A stretch of 64,000 nucleotides of DNA from Oscillospiraceae bacterium (GTDB taxonomy: Bacteria > Bacillota > Clostridia > Oscillospirales > SIG627): assembly GCA_034925865.1 (NCBI GenBank), contig JAYFRN010000026.1:1-64000 (forward strand). Reading direction: 5' to 3'. Below, in pieces: positions 34,856 to 44,418 of the stretch (position 1 is its first letter; each line of letters begins with the position of its first letter). The notes beneath the pieces were generated by a model, which saw only the letters and a program-made list of their open reading frames with translations, was not told where the DNA came from and did no database searches. Position numbers and translations under genes: made by a program.

Positions 34856-36643
34856 TTATGCTTTTTTAATGCCCGGAGTTGATATCGATGACAGCTGATC
34901 GTCAAGTTCGTCAATAATTTTATCGCATTCAGCATCGAAAATATCAGGAGCAATCGTCTTTGCTCTCCCAATCTTTTCTATAACCGGGAGCGATGTAATA
35001 TCATCGATGGTAACACCGGATTCAAGTGCCTTCTGACATTTATGATAGAAGCTCAGAATCAGAGACACAAGCTTAAATTGCTTTTTAAGCGGTGAATAAG
35101 CATCATCAGTGCTGAATGCATCCTGTTGTAAAAAATCTTCTCTGATTGAACGCGCGGTTTCCATTACGAGTCTGTCCGAAGCGGAAAGAGCGTCAATGCC
35201 GACAAGCTTTACTATTTCGTCAAGCTCGCTTTCGAGTTGAAGGATCTTAAGAGCTTCACTTGTATATTTATTCCAGTTTTCGTTAACGTTTTCTGATAAC
35301 CACTTTTCAAGTCTGTCTTTGTACAGTGAATATGAATTCAGCCAGTTGATAGCCGGAAAATGACGACGGTACGCCAGAGTAGCTTCAAGACCCCAGAAGA
35401 CCTTTACTATTCTAAGAGTCGCCTGCGTAACGGGTTCTGAAAGGTCACCACCCTGTGGAGAAACCGCGCCTATAGCTGTAAGCGTGCCGATCCTGTTATC
35501 GGAGCCCAGACATCTAACCTTTCCGGCACGTTCGTAAAATTGGGCAAGTCTTGATGTCAGATAAGCGGGATAGCCTTCTTCTCCTGGCATTTCCTCAAGT
35601 CTACCGGACATTTCGCGCAATGCCTCGGCCCATCTTGATGTAGAATCCGCAATAACCGCAACCGAATATCCCATATCTCTGAAATATTCCGCAATAGTGA
35701 TTCCGGTATAAATAGATGCTTCGCGCGCCGCCACGGGCATATCTGATGTATTAGCGATCAGTACTGTTCTTTTCATCAATGAATATCCGGTATGCGGATC
35801 AATAAGCTCCGGAAATTCTCTTAATACATCTGTCATCTCGTTGCCGCGCTCACCGCATCCGATATAGATAACAATATCGACATCGCTCCATTTGGCGAGC
35901 TGATGCTGTACGACGGTTTTTCCGCTGCCGAAAGGACCCGGTATGCATGCCGTGCCGCCTTTTGCAATCGGAAACATTGCATCAATTGTACGCTGACCGG
36001 TAATCATCGGCTCAAGCGGAGGCAGCTTTTCTTTATACCGACGTGCTTTTCTGACCGGCCATTTCTGAATCATGCTGATATTAATTTCTTCTCCACTGTC
36101 AGAAACAAGCACTGCAATAGTATCGTCAACCTTATGTTTACCGGCATATATTGCTTTAAGTGTTCCGTTGATTCCTTGTGGAACCATTATTTTATGAGAT
36201 ATAATCTCGTATTCCTGGACAGAACCTAGAAAATCGCCTTCGCCAAGCTTATCACCCGGTTTCGCACACGGTACAAAATCCCAGTCTGTATCGCGACTGA
36301 GAGCCGGTTCGTCAATTCCTTTAGGTAAATTTGTTCCGTATTTTGTATATATATTTTCAAGCGGACGCTGTATACCGTCATAAATATTTTTTATGAGTCC
36401 CGGTCCGAGTTCGACAGACAAAGGCGAGCCTGTCGAATAAACTATATCTCCTGGTCCGATTCCGGCTGTCTCTTCATATACCTGAATAGAGGCCTTATCA
36501 CCGCGCATTTCGATGATTTCACCGATAAGCTTGCTTTTGCCGACTCTCACAACATCGAACATGTTGGCATTTCTCATGTTATCTGCAATTACCAGCGGTC
36601 CGGAAACCTTTATTACCTTACCTGTGGTTTGGTTTTCCTGCAT
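34856..36643 (-). CDS. ntpA: V-type ATPase catalytic subunit A
   Basis: The 595-residue subunit hydrolyses or makes ATP. The Walker A loop is GPFGSGKT at residues 236-243; family members usually have GAFGSGKT or GPFGSGKT. Further markers are [17 protein letters not shown] and [23 protein letters not shown] (split: [23 protein letters not shown]). It has the extra non-homologous insert typical of V/A-type rather than F-type enzymes. It follows the F gene by 2 bp. Confidence 0.97.
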   Translation of the reverse strand: MQENQTTGKVIKVSGPLVIADNMRNANMFDVVRVGKSKLIGEIIEMRGDKASIQVYEETAGIGPGDIVYSTGSPLSVELGPGLIKNIYDGIQRPLENIYTKYGTNLPKGIDEPALSRDTDWDFVPCAKPGDKLGEGDFLGSVQEYEIISHKIMVPQGINGTLKAIYAGKHKVDDTIAVLVSDSGEEINISMIQKWPVRKARRYKEKLPPLEPMITGQRTIDAMFPIAKGGTACIPGPFGSGKTVVQHQLAKWSDVDIVIYIGCGERGNEMTDVLREFPELIDPHTGYSLMKRTVLIANTSDMPVAAREASIYTGITIAEYFRDMGYSVAVIADSTSRWAEALREMSGRLEEMPGEEGYPAYLTSRLAQFYERAGKVRCLGSDNRIGTLTAIGAVSPQGGDLSEPVTQATLRIVKVFWGLEATLAYRRHFPAINWLNSYSLYKDRLEKWLSENVNENWNKYTSEALKILQLESELDEIVKLVGIDALSASDRLVMETARSIREDFLQQDAFSTDDAYSPLKKQFKLVSLILSFYHKCQKALESGVTIDDITSLPVIEKIGRAKTIAPDIFDAECDKIIDELDDQLSSISTPGIKKA

Positions 36644-36645
36644 CT

Positions 36646-37002
36646 TTATAAACCTCTTGAATCATTATTTTCATCTTTAAAAAGAATATCCGCTCCGACT
36701 GCTCGTTCAACGGATTTTTTAATCATGCGAACTCCATATCCGTTTGTACCTAGCTTTGATGGAATTGGTATAAGTGCCGGGATCGTTTTTTCTGAATATT
36801 TATCAGCATCGTTTTCTAATCCGGCCAACAAAATATCAGTAATATAAATTATAGCGTATTCATTTGAGATAAACATCTTGTCAAGCTCCGCTGCAGCATT
36901 TTCTGTAGTCTCGCAGAATCTAACATCGAAACCTACAGCTCTGAAGCCAAGCACGCTTTCTTTGTCACCGATGACAGCAATCTTTTTAATGTCTTTATTC
37001 AT
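36646..37002 (-). CDS. ntpG: V-type ATPase subunit F
   Basis: The 118-residue protein begins [22 protein letters not shown], matching the Rossmann-like F subunit (split: [21 protein letters not shown]), and has the [14 protein letters not shown] stretch and an [15 protein letters not shown] segment before the C-terminal helix. It binds the D subunit in the central shaft. In enterococcal naming the shaft subunit is NtpG, hence the symbol. Confidence 0.92.
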   Translation of the reverse strand: MNKDIKKIAVIGDKESVLGFRAVGFDVRFCETTENAAAELDKMFISNEYAIIYITDILLAGLENDADKYSEKTIPALIPIPSKLGTNGYGVRMIKKSVERAVGADILFKDENNDSRGL

Positions 37003-37029
37003 ATTATTCTCCGAAACGCATTTAAAGAA

Positions 37030-38034
37030 TTATCTCAGATTCAGACGAATCTCATCGTTTGAAAGAGATACTCTCTTCCCGGCAAATACAAGCCGCATAT
37101 TTTTAATTTCACGTTCTCTGTTTAATATATATTCTATTATAACTTCCGGACCGAACGGAATATATTTCAGAGAATTGATTTTACCGGCGAAAAAGAAATC
37201 AAATATTCTTTCCACTTCTGCAAAGCTAAGCGATGAAAAACTTTCTGCGTTGTATTTTGAAAATAGAGAACTGTATTGTGTCATACTAAGCAATTCAAAA
37301 AGCTTGCTCGCAGAAGTATTTCCGTCTTCATTCTCTCCTTTTTTTGAATAACGATCATTGAAAACGCATTTTTCAATATATCCTTTATCGGAAAGAATGA
37401 GATCAAGAAAGATGAAACTTTTATTCATCTTTGAGCATCTGATGAATGAAGTAATATTATACACATCAATTTTTGTTTTAACATAATCAATCATAAACTT
37501 GCTGCCAAAGCTTTCCGCGCCGGATAGCATATCGTCAAAACAGGCTTTGTCAATTAAAATATCGACATTCTGCGGATCTCCTGTCTTTGCAAGTGATTCA
37601 ACAGCTTCACCTGAAGCAGCACACATATTTGTCTGTAAGCATCTAAAATCACGGTTTTTAATTGCAAGATTTATTTCCGCAGGAGACACATTCCCTGTTT
37701 TAAAATACAGATCACTTGCCGATATCCCAAGCGCATCGCATTTGATTGCCGATTTAATATTGTGGCAATCATATGGTAGGCGCAGAATACTTACAGGTGA
37801 TTTTACAGGAGCAAATTCACCGCAGATATTGTAAGCTTCCTCAAGCCTTTTTTCAAAATAATCCTCATAATTGATTATTACAGTATCCGTTTGTTCGGAT
37901 TCTGTAAGCATATCCAAAGCCTCATTATAGCTCTTTGCTTCGATAAGCTTATCCGTAGATATTTTTGACGCGTTTTTGGCATCATACGCTCGGAGTCTTG
38001 CTCCAGCATATAAATAATCGTTTTCGTTGTACAT
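37030..38034 (-). CDS. ntpC: V-type ATPase subunit C (AC39/d type)
   Basis: The 334-residue all-helical protein starts with YLYAGARLRAYDAKNAS, and has the LPYDCHNIKSAIKC segment of the C/d subunit. It is the funnel that joins the central shaft to the membrane c-ring. It sits between E and F in the operon with short gaps. Confidence 0.92.
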   Translation of the reverse strand: MYNENDYLYAGARLRAYDAKNASKISTDKLIEAKSYNEALDMLTESEQTDTVIINYEDYFEKRLEEAYNICGEFAPVKSPVSILRLPYDCHNIKSAIKCDALGISASDLYFKTGNVSPAEINLAIKNRDFRCLQTNMCAASGEAVESLAKTGDPQNVDILIDKACFDDMLSGAESFGSKFMIDYVKTKIDVYNITSFIRCSKMNKSFIFLDLILSDKGYIEKCVFNDRYSKKGENEDGNTSASKLFELLSMTQYSSLFSKYNAESFSSLSFAEVERIFDFFFAGKINSLKYIPFGPEVIIEYILNREREIKNMRLVFAGKRVSLSNDEIRLNLR

Positions 38035-38050
38035 TTAAGCCGGTTCCTTT

Positions 38051-38659
38051 TCAGGCTTTAAACAACAGCTCCAACACTTTTGCTTCCAAAGCTTTTTTAT
38101 ATATGGAAACAATCGAATGTATGGAACAATTATAATCTATATCGCCTATAGTCAGAATAAATCCGCCGTCTATTTTCGCCGGAATGCGCGAAAGAGTAAG
38201 TTTTGACACAGCATCCGGAAATTTATTGCTTTGGACAGACAGTGCGGCAATGAGAAAATCATGTCCTATTTCCGCGGTATCTTTTTCGTTCAAAGATATG
38301 ACAGCGTCCGAGTTTTCACAGCAGTCTTTAAAATAAGAACAAAGAAATTTAATATAAGCATCTTTATCAAGAGAAGCCAGTTTCTTCTCGGCATCTGAAA
38401 AACATTCTTCGGATATTGTAATTTTTTCATTGAGAAGTGCGTTTCTCAAAGCAAGTTCGTTTGAGCTGTCAGATCTTGTTAATTCAAGATCGTCTGATTT
38501 TTTAGAACGTTCTTTAATAACAGATGCTTCCTGCTCGGCTGATTTTTGAGTCTGCTCTATTATGTCTTTTGCCTGTCGTTCTGATGACTCGAGAAGATCC
38601 GATGCATACTTATTTGCGTCGGCTATTATTTTATCCGTAATTACGTCAATACTGTTCAT
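38051..38659 (-). CDS. ntpE: V-type ATPase subunit E (peripheral stalk)
   Basis: The 202-residue protein has a long N-terminal coiled coil (IIADANKYASDLLESSER on to about residue 75) and an alpha/beta C-terminal head with DGGFILTIGDIDYNCS. E and G/H form the outer stalk that holds the head still. It follows K by about 10 bp. Confidence 0.88.
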   Translation of the reverse strand: MNSIDVITDKIIADANKYASDLLESSERQAKDIIEQTQKSAEQEASVIKERSKKSDDLELTRSDSSNELALRNALLNEKITISEECFSDAEKKLASLDKDAYIKFLCSYFKDCCENSDAVISLNEKDTAEIGHDFLIAALSVQSNKFPDAVSKLTLSRIPAKIDGGFILTIGDIDYNCSIHSIVSIYKKALEAKVLELLFKA

Positions 38660-38669
38660 AATTAACTAT

Positions 38670-39155
38670 TTATATCTTAAGCGAGAGAATCATAAGCAGT
38701 GAAACAAGGAGGGAGAATATCGCATATGTTTCAACGAGAGCTGATGATATAACGCCTTTAATAAATTGATCCGGACGCTTTGCCAATATATTAACTCCAG
38801 CGCATGCAACTCGTGCCTGATATAATGCTGAAAAAAGTCCGACAAAAGCGATGGAAATACAAGCGCAAAAAATATACCAGCCTTGAGCGTCTGTCAGTAT
38901 CACGGGATCTCCGGCAAGTACATTAAGTTTAAGTATCACTATAAATGCGGTGATAAAACCATATATACCCTGCGTACCCGGAAGAGCTTGTAATAATAAA
39001 GCTTTACCGAACTTAGTCGGATCCTCTGTAACTACACCTGCGGCGGCTTCTCCGACCATGCCAACTCCTCTTGCCGAACCGATACAGGCAAGTATTACGG
39101 ACAGTCCTGCTCCGATAAGAGCAACATTATTTGCTGAAAAATCTGGTAAGTTCAT
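38670..39155 (-). CDS. ntpK: V-type ATPase subunit K (c-ring proteolipid)
   Basis: The 161-residue protein has four membrane helices in two hairpins. The residues that bind sodium in the Enterococcus hirae enzyme (L61, T64, Q65, Q110, E139) align with L58, T61 and Q62 of ALPGTQGIYGF, Q113 of LYQARVACAG and E142 of LVETYAI. All five are kept, so the ring is predicted to carry Na+. The E of the first hairpin is replaced as usual in this duplicated form. It follows the I gene by about 28 bp. Confidence 0.95.
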   Translation of the reverse strand: MNLPDFSANNVALIGAGLSVILACIGSARGVGMVGEAAAGVVTEDPTKFGKALLLQALPGTQGIYGFITAFIVILKLNVLAGDPVILTDAQGWYIFCACISIAFVGLFSALYQARVACAGVNILAKRPDQFIKGVISSALVETYAIFSLLVSLLMILSLKI

Positions 39156-39183
39156 TTTTTTAACCTTTCTTATATGTCATCTT

Positions 39184-41160
39184 TTATTCATTGATGATTT
39201 CAATATATTTTGTATCTATTGAATACGGAGAAAATTCTCTTCCGCCGTCTTCATAAAATTTTCCGAAAAATTCGATGTATTGAAGTCTGCTTGTGTGAAC
39301 AAATGTGCCGAGCAGATTGAGCGCAATATTTAATGCATGCCCGACAGGAATTATCAGGAGCATCATTATTATACCAATGACTGACGGACCGGCGAGCGTA
39401 GCCATAATGTTGACAACACTTGCGATTACCGCCGACGCGAGACTAAGTGCGAGTATTCGTGAATAAGAAAGAAGATCAGAGGCGTAGCTTACAATGTTAT
39501 ACAAGCTTAAAAGACCCTTGCCGAACTTTAAAAATATATTTTTTTCCGCTCTGCCCTGAGTTAAAACAAGCATCAGCATTCCGGAAATAACGACATATTT
39601 ACCTATTTGAGGCAAAGCAGTGCCCGATGCGGCTGCTCCCGCTGCGTAAACACCGAAGCCAATAAACAACACCAACCAGCTGCCGACATCGCAGATAGCG
39701 TCAAACACTTGCCCGCGCTTGCATAACATATAAAATTTTATGATAAGACCTGTAAGCAGATGCAGCGCTCCGATAGCTATTGAAACGATCAAAAGCTTGA
39801 GAGGGTCGTTTAAAGGATCGAACCATAATGCTGTATTAAGCTTTCCCGGACTTAAAAGAATACTTTCTTTGAACACACTGGGCAGATCACCCATATATGC
39901 TCCGAAAAGAATTCCCGCTATAGCAGATGAAATGCCAGAAATAGCAAATGACAGCAACATTTTTTTTGATGTACCTTTAGGCTTCATGAGCTTGTTAAGT
40001 ATAAAGCATCCAACCGAAAGAAGAACACCATATATAAAATCCGCAAACATAAAACCAAATATTACAAAATAAAACAGCCCCATTACAGCCGTCGGATCAT
40101 ATCCGTTATAATCGGGATAAGAATACATTCCCAGTATTGCTTCAAATGGTGTCGCAAGCACACTGTTTTGAAGCATTACCGGAACAGAATCATCGCTTTC
40201 CGGATCCGTTATTTCATAATAACATAAAAATTTACTTAAAAGCTTTTCGAGCTTTCCGATATCCTTTTCACAAACAAATCCGGTGATGAAAACCGATGAA
40301 TCTGTCGTTATCATATCAGATCGAAGCGAAAGCACCGAAAGCTTTGAGTTTATATAATCGACGGCATATTCAAATTCGTCAGCGTATTTCGCAAGAGCAC
40401 GGTATTCCGAGTCAAGCTGTAAAGACGCGGCTTCAATTTGATTTATTTCATTTATGCAGGATTTTATCTCATCCTTTGCCGTCATAACCGCATCTCCAAA
40501 GGAAGGTCGCATATAACCAAAGAATGAAAGTGTGCTTCTGAATATATCATCATTGTCATTCAAATATATTCCAGTGTAATATGAAAGCTCGTTCTGAGTT
40601 GATACTAAAACAGCGTAACAGTTTTTTTGTTCAAGCTCTGAAATTACGGTTTCCGATGGAAACTGAGATGGTAATGTAAACAATTCAATCGAACATGTTT
40701 TCGTTACTTTTTCAGACAGCGGAAGTGTATAATCTTCCCAAGGCTTAAAAGAAGCGATCCTGTTATTAAGCTGATTTACCTTTGCTTTGTATTCTGTCAG
40801 CTTTTTTGAAATATCAAGAATACTGTCAACCTTATTGAATGTGTCATAAAGTGATGAGTCAAGAGCTTCAAAATCCGATCTGGTCATTGATTTTTTGGTA
40901 AAATCCAGAATTTTTTTCTTTTCTCTATATTTTCCCACACATTCAAGTGCGTAAATTAAATCCTGTTTCTTCTTTTCAAGCTTTTGTACATCGGAATCTG
41001 TTTGCAATACTGATATTGAAGAACCGTATAGCTTTGTAAGCTTATCTTCATCCGGTTTCACAGTCTCAAGTGCGCTTAACCAGCAAAGCTCCTTTGATAA
41101 TTCATCACAGCTTTCCTTCAATGAGAGAAGAGAAAGCTTTTTCATTTTTAATATGGACAT
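39184..41160 (-). CDS. ntpI: V-type ATPase subunit I (a subunit)
   Basis: The 658-residue subunit has a cytosolic coiled-coil arm (about 1-330) and a membrane part of about eight helices. LLSYSRILALSLASAVIASV holds the conserved arginine helix that faces the c-ring; FVHTSRLQYIEFFGKFYEDGG at the C-terminus is the family end (split: FVHTSRLQYIEFF, GKFYEDGGREFSPY). It forms the ion half-channels. It follows the G/H gene by 7 bp. Confidence 0.95.
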   Translation of the reverse strand: MSILKMKKLSLLSLKESCDELSKELCWLSALETVKPDEDKLTKLYGSSISVLQTDSDVQKLEKKKQDLIYALECVGKYREKKKILDFTKKSMTRSDFEALDSSLYDTFNKVDSILDISKKLTEYKAKVNQLNNRIASFKPWEDYTLPLSEKVTKTCSIELFTLPSQFPSETVISELEQKNCYAVLVSTQNELSYYTGIYLNDNDDIFRSTLSFFGYMRPSFGDAVMTAKDEIKSCINEINQIEAASLQLDSEYRALAKYADEFEYAVDYINSKLSVLSLRSDMITTDSSVFITGFVCEKDIGKLEKLLSKFLCYYEITDPESDDSVPVMLQNSVLATPFEAILGMYSYPDYNGYDPTAVMGLFYFVIFGFMFADFIYGVLLSVGCFILNKLMKPKGTSKKMLLSFAISGISSAIAGILFGAYMGDLPSVFKESILLSPGKLNTALWFDPLNDPLKLLIVSIAIGALHLLTGLIIKFYMLCKRGQVFDAICDVGSWLVLFIGFGVYAAGAAASGTALPQIGKYVVISGMLMLVLTQGRAEKNIFLKFGKGLLSLYNIVSYASDLLSYSRILALSLASAVIASVVNIMATLAGPSVIGIIMMLLIIPVGHALNIALNLLGTFVHTSRLQYIEFFGKFYEDGGREFSPYSIDTKYIEIINE

Positions 41161-41167
41161 TTATCGT

Positions 41168-41488
41168 TTAATTTCCTTTGCTGATGACATATTTTACGAT
41201 ATAGTCGCTTGCTACATTAAAATTCTTTTTTGATGAGTTTCTTATTTCTTTAATTTTTACCAATGAATTCTCTTTTGCGGCTTTTTTCCTTTGTGCTATT
41301 TGATCGACATTTTTAGCTGAGCTATTTTTTGCTTCCGACAATGCCGTCGCACGTACGGATGCAAAAACCTCTGCGGCTTTTTTTTCGGCTTCGGCAATGC
41401 GAGCTTTTGCGGCGACATCAGCCAAACGTCTTATTTTTTCCGCTTCTTTTTCAGCGGATATTATTTTTTCAACAGCTTCGAGCGCCAT
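41168..41488 (-). CDS. ntpH: V-type ATPase subunit G/H (peripheral stalk)
   Basis: The 106-residue protein is one long charged helix: ALEAVEKIISAEKEAEKI followed by alanine/lysine/glutamate repeats (AAKARIAEAEKKAAEVF). Such short proteins pair with subunit E. It is the first gene of the operon, 64 bp after the promoter at 41552-41580. Sequence similarity in this family is weak, so the assignment rests mostly on position and coiled-coil form. Confidence 0.85.
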   Translation of the reverse strand: MALEAVEKIISAEKEAEKIRRLADVAAKARIAEAEKKAAEVFASVRATALSEAKNSSAKNVDQIAQRKKAAKENSLVKIKEIRNSSKKNFNVASDYIVKYVISKGN

Positions 41489-41551
41489 TTAATTATTCCT
41501 TCCGTATGAAGTTTAAATGAGGATTGCCATAAAAATACGATAACTCCATTA

Positions 41552-41580
41552 ATTATATCATAGATTATTCATTATTTCAA
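41552..41580 (-). promoter_or_regulatory. V-ATPase operon promoter
   Basis: Minus strand TTGAAA (41575-41580), 17-bp spacer, TATAAT (41552-41557). It drives nine ATPase genes in the order H-I-K-E-C-F-A-B-D. Confidence 0.8.
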
Positions 41581-41688
41581 TTGCTTTTTTGCTTTTTTTT
41601 AGACTATTTCAGATTTAAACGTGTTTATTCATATATTAGAAAAATGATTTTATTCCGAATTTTATAATATTTTATTCATTTTTTACTA

Positions 41689-41717
41689 TTTACATCGCCT
41701 TTTGATTGTGATATTAT
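41689..41717 (+). promoter_or_regulatory. Promoter of the 2-oxoacid oxidoreductase operon
   Basis: TTTACA (41689-41694), 17-bp spacer, TATTAT (41712-41717), 47 bp before the ferredoxin-like gene. It is divergent from the V-ATPase promoter. Confidence 0.65.
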
Positions 41718-41763
41718 TATATGAGATTTTATCGAGATATTTATCGGAAAGGTTATGTATAAG

Positions 41764-41976
41764 ATGAACAAAGTCACGTTTAAAATTGATCTATGCAAGG
41801 GATGCGGGCTCTGCGTCACTGTATGCCCCAAAAAGATCATTTCGCTTGAAACGACAAAGTTAAATAAAAAAGGACATCATCCGGCCGGCATCGCAGCTGT
41901 CGACGAGGATAAATGCATTGCATGCGCATTCTGCGCAACTATATGTCCTGATGTTGCTATAATTGTTGAAAAGTAA
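41764..41976 (+). CDS. korD: 2-oxoacid:ferredoxin oxidoreductase, delta (ferredoxin-like) subunit
   Basis: The 70-residue protein has two [4Fe-4S] motifs: CKGCGLCVTVCPKK and CIACAFCATICPD. It passes electrons from the catalytic subunits to soluble ferredoxin. I chose the ATG at 41764 since GGAAAGG lies 11 bp upstream; the ATG at 41755 would be only 2 bp from that site. It opens the korDABC set. Confidence 0.92.
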   Translation: MNKVTFKIDLCKGCGLCVTVCPKKIISLETTKLNKKGHHPAGIAAVDEDKCIACAFCATICPDVAIIVEK

Positions 41977-42010
41977 TATATAAAAGAAAGGAAACGGTTC
42001 ACAAGCAAAA

Positions 42011-43069
42011 ATGAGTAAAGTCTTAATGAAGGGCAACGAAGTAATTGCGGAAGCGGCTATAAAAGCCGGCTGTCGTCTGTATTTCGGTTACCCGATAACT
42101 CCTCAAACGGAAATTTCCGAAACGCTTGCTAAAAGAATGCCTAAAGTCGGCGGTCTTTGTATGCAGGCAGAAAGTGAAATTGCCGCGATAAACATGGTTC
42201 TCGGCGCATCTTCTACAGGAAAACGCGTTCTGACAAGTTCCTCATCGCCCGGGCTCAGCCTTAAAAGTGAAGGAATTTCCTACATAGTAGGCTCTGATCT
42301 TCCTTGCGTTATTGTAAACGTACAACGCGGAGGCCCTGGCCTTGGCGGTATACAGCCTTCGCAAGCGGATTATTTTCAAGCTACAAGAGCTCTTGGCCAC
42401 GGTGATATGCATATTATTGTCCTTGCCCCGGCATCTATACAGGAAATAGGAGATCTGACACAGGAAGCCTTTGATCTTGCGGATATATACAGGACGCCTG
42501 TTATGATCCTTGCTGACGGCGCACTGGGACAAATGATGGAACCGATCGACTTTGATGCAAGAACACCGAGAGAAATTCCCGAAAAGACATGGGTAGCTTC
42601 CGGACATCATAATAAAAGAGCTCATAATATAATAAATTCTCTGTATATTCAGCCTGAAGATCTCGAAAAAAATATTATTTCGCGTTTTGAAAGATATAAA
42701 AATATTGAAAATACTGAAGTTAAATATGAGAGCTTTATGACGGACGATGCGGATATAGTAATTGTATCTTTTGGCATCGCATCGAGAATCTCAAAGTCCG
42801 CAATTATCAAAGCAAGAGCCGCAGGCATTAAAGCGGGGCTTCTCAGACCGATTACTGTTTGGCCATTCCCTGCTAAAAAGCTGCGTTCCCTTGCCGATAC
42901 TGCCAAGACTTTTCTATCTGTAGAATTGAATATGGGACAGATGGTCAGCGATGTTAAGCTCGCTGTTGAATGCAAGAAGCCTGTTGAATTTTACGGCAGA
43001 ACAGGGGGAATGATTCCCTCGGTGGATGAAATATTCGGAAAACTTTCCGAAATGAGCAAATCTCTCTGA
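42011..43069 (+). CDS. korA: 2-oxoacid:ferredoxin oxidoreductase, alpha subunit
   Basis: The 352-residue subunit has the CoA/pyrimidine-binding domain with FGYPITPQTEISETLAKRMP, then SSPGLSLKSEGISY and NVQRGGPGLGG, all typical of the KOR/VOR alpha chain. The enzyme converts a 2-oxoacid and CoA to acyl-CoA and CO2 while reducing ferredoxin. From the subunits alone I cannot separate 2-oxoglutarate from branched-chain 2-oxoacid types; many clostridial homologues are labelled VorB. Confidence 0.92.
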   Translation: MSKVLMKGNEVIAEAAIKAGCRLYFGYPITPQTEISETLAKRMPKVGGLCMQAESEIAAINMVLGASSTGKRVLTSSSSPGLSLKSEGISYIVGSDLPCVIVNVQRGGPGLGGIQPSQADYFQATRALGHGDMHIIVLAPASIQEIGDLTQEAFDLADIYRTPVMILADGALGQMMEPIDFDARTPREIPEKTWVASGHHNKRAHNIINSLYIQPEDLEKNIISRFERYKNIENTEVKYESFMTDDADIVIVSFGIASRISKSAIIKARAAGIKAGLLRPITVWPFPAKKLRSLADTAKTFLSVELNMGQMVSDVKLAVECKKPVEFYGRTGGMIPSVDEIFGKLSEMSKSL

Positions 43070-43103
43070 TTTTCCTCTGATCAAAATGAAAGGATATTAA
43101 CTA

Positions 43104-43856
43104 ATGATAGTTTTCGATAAACCACATGCTCTGACTGAAATGCCATTTCATTATTGTCCCGGATGCACCCATGGCATAGTTCACAGACTTGTTGCTGAAG
43201 TAATAGACGAGCTTGGATGCGAAGGACGAACGGTTGGCATTGCTCCGGTAGGATGCTCTGTTTTCGCATATAATTATTTCAACTGCGATATGATAGAAGC
43301 TCCGCACGGCAGAGCGCCTGCCGTTGCAACCGGAGTAAAACGCGCATGCCCGGAGAATGTCGTCTTTACATATCAAGGCGACGGAGATCTTGCCGCTATC
43401 GGGACAGCCGAAACTGTTCATGTCGGTGCCCGCGGCGAAAATATAACCATAATTTTTATCAACAACGCTATATACGGTATGACAGGCGGCCAGATGGCTC
43501 CCACCACGCTTCCAGGACAGGTTTCGACAACCACTCCATACGGACGTGACGTTAAAATTCAAGGCAACCCCATTAGAGTATGTGAAATGCTCTCCACTCT
43601 TTCCGGTACCGCTTATGCCGAGCGAGTCGCTGTCGATTGTGTAAAGAACATTAAAAATGCTAAAAAAGCAATTAAAAAAGCTTTTGAAACACAGATCAAA
43701 GGTCTTGGATTCTCAATTGTAGAGGTTTTGTCATCCTGCCCGACTAACTGGGGCAAAACACCCGAGCAGGCTCTTGAATGGATAAGAACGGATATGATTC
43801 CTTATTATCCTCTCGGAGTGTATAAAGATACTACAGGCGAAAAGGAGGTAAAATGA
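43104..43856 (+). CDS. korB: 2-oxoacid:ferredoxin oxidoreductase, beta (TPP) subunit
   Basis: The 250-residue subunit binds thiamine diphosphate: FHYCPGCTHGIVHRL near the start, GDGDLAAIGTAETVHVGARG and then NNAIYGMTGGQMAPTT. The end has the EVLSSCPTNWGKTPEQALEW sequence that is common in VOR-type enzymes. It overlaps the gamma gene by 4 bp. Confidence 0.93.
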   Translation: MIVFDKPHALTEMPFHYCPGCTHGIVHRLVAEVIDELGCEGRTVGIAPVGCSVFAYNYFNCDMIEAPHGRAPAVATGVKRACPENVVFTYQGDGDLAAIGTAETVHVGARGENITIIFINNAIYGMTGGQMAPTTLPGQVSTTTPYGRDVKIQGNPIRVCEMLSTLSGTAYAERVAVDCVKNIKNAKKAIKKAFETQIKGLGFSIVEVLSSCPTNWGKTPEQALEWIRTDMIPYYPLGVYKDTTGEKEVK

Positions 43857-44392
43857 ATATGTACAGAATTCTGCTTGCCGGCTTCGGTGGACAGGGCATT
43901 CTTTTTGCGGGAAAACAAATAGCAAAAACCGCGATGCACGCAGATAAATTCGTAACATGGCTTCCCTCATACGGCCCCGAAATGCGCGGCGGTACATGCA
44001 ATTGCTCTGTTATTATATCAGACGATCAAATCGGTTCTCCTCTCGTCACAGAACCCGATATCCTTATTGCTATGAACCTGCCTTCTCTGGACAAATTCGA
44101 ATCATCCGTCGTATCCGGCGGTTCAGTCTTTATAGACAGCAGCCTTATATCCAGAAAATGCGTGAGAAGCGATATAAAAGCTTTCTATATACCCGCTTCC
44201 GAGCTTGCTGAAAAAAACAATCTTTCCGGAATGGCAAACGTCATTTTTCTCGGAGCCATCATTGCCAAGACACAAATGTTCGAATATGATTATTTTCTTA
44301 AGCTGCTCACAGAATCTATTCCCGCGTCAAAGGCTCACCTGATAGAAATAAATAAAAAAGCTCTTGATTTAGGGTATAATTACACAATATAA
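43853..44392 (+). CDS. korC: 2-oxoacid:ferredoxin oxidoreductase, gamma subunit
   Basis: The 179-residue subunit has ILLAGFGGQGILFAGKQIA at the N-terminus and SYGPEMRGGTCNCSVIISD, both family signatures. It completes the four-subunit enzyme. GGAGGTAAA directly before the ATG is the ribosome site. The ispD gene follows after 26 bp, so the isoprenoid genes may be read from the same message. Confidence 0.94.
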   Translation: MNMYRILLAGFGGQGILFAGKQIAKTAMHADKFVTWLPSYGPEMRGGTCNCSVIISDDQIGSPLVTEPDILIAMNLPSLDKFESSVVSGGSVFIDSSLISRKCVRSDIKAFYIPASELAEKNNLSGMANVIFLGAIIAKTQMFEYDYFLKLLTESIPASKAHLIEINKKALDLGYNYTI

Positions 44393-44418
44393 TATAGATT
44401 TCATATAACGGTTTTATT

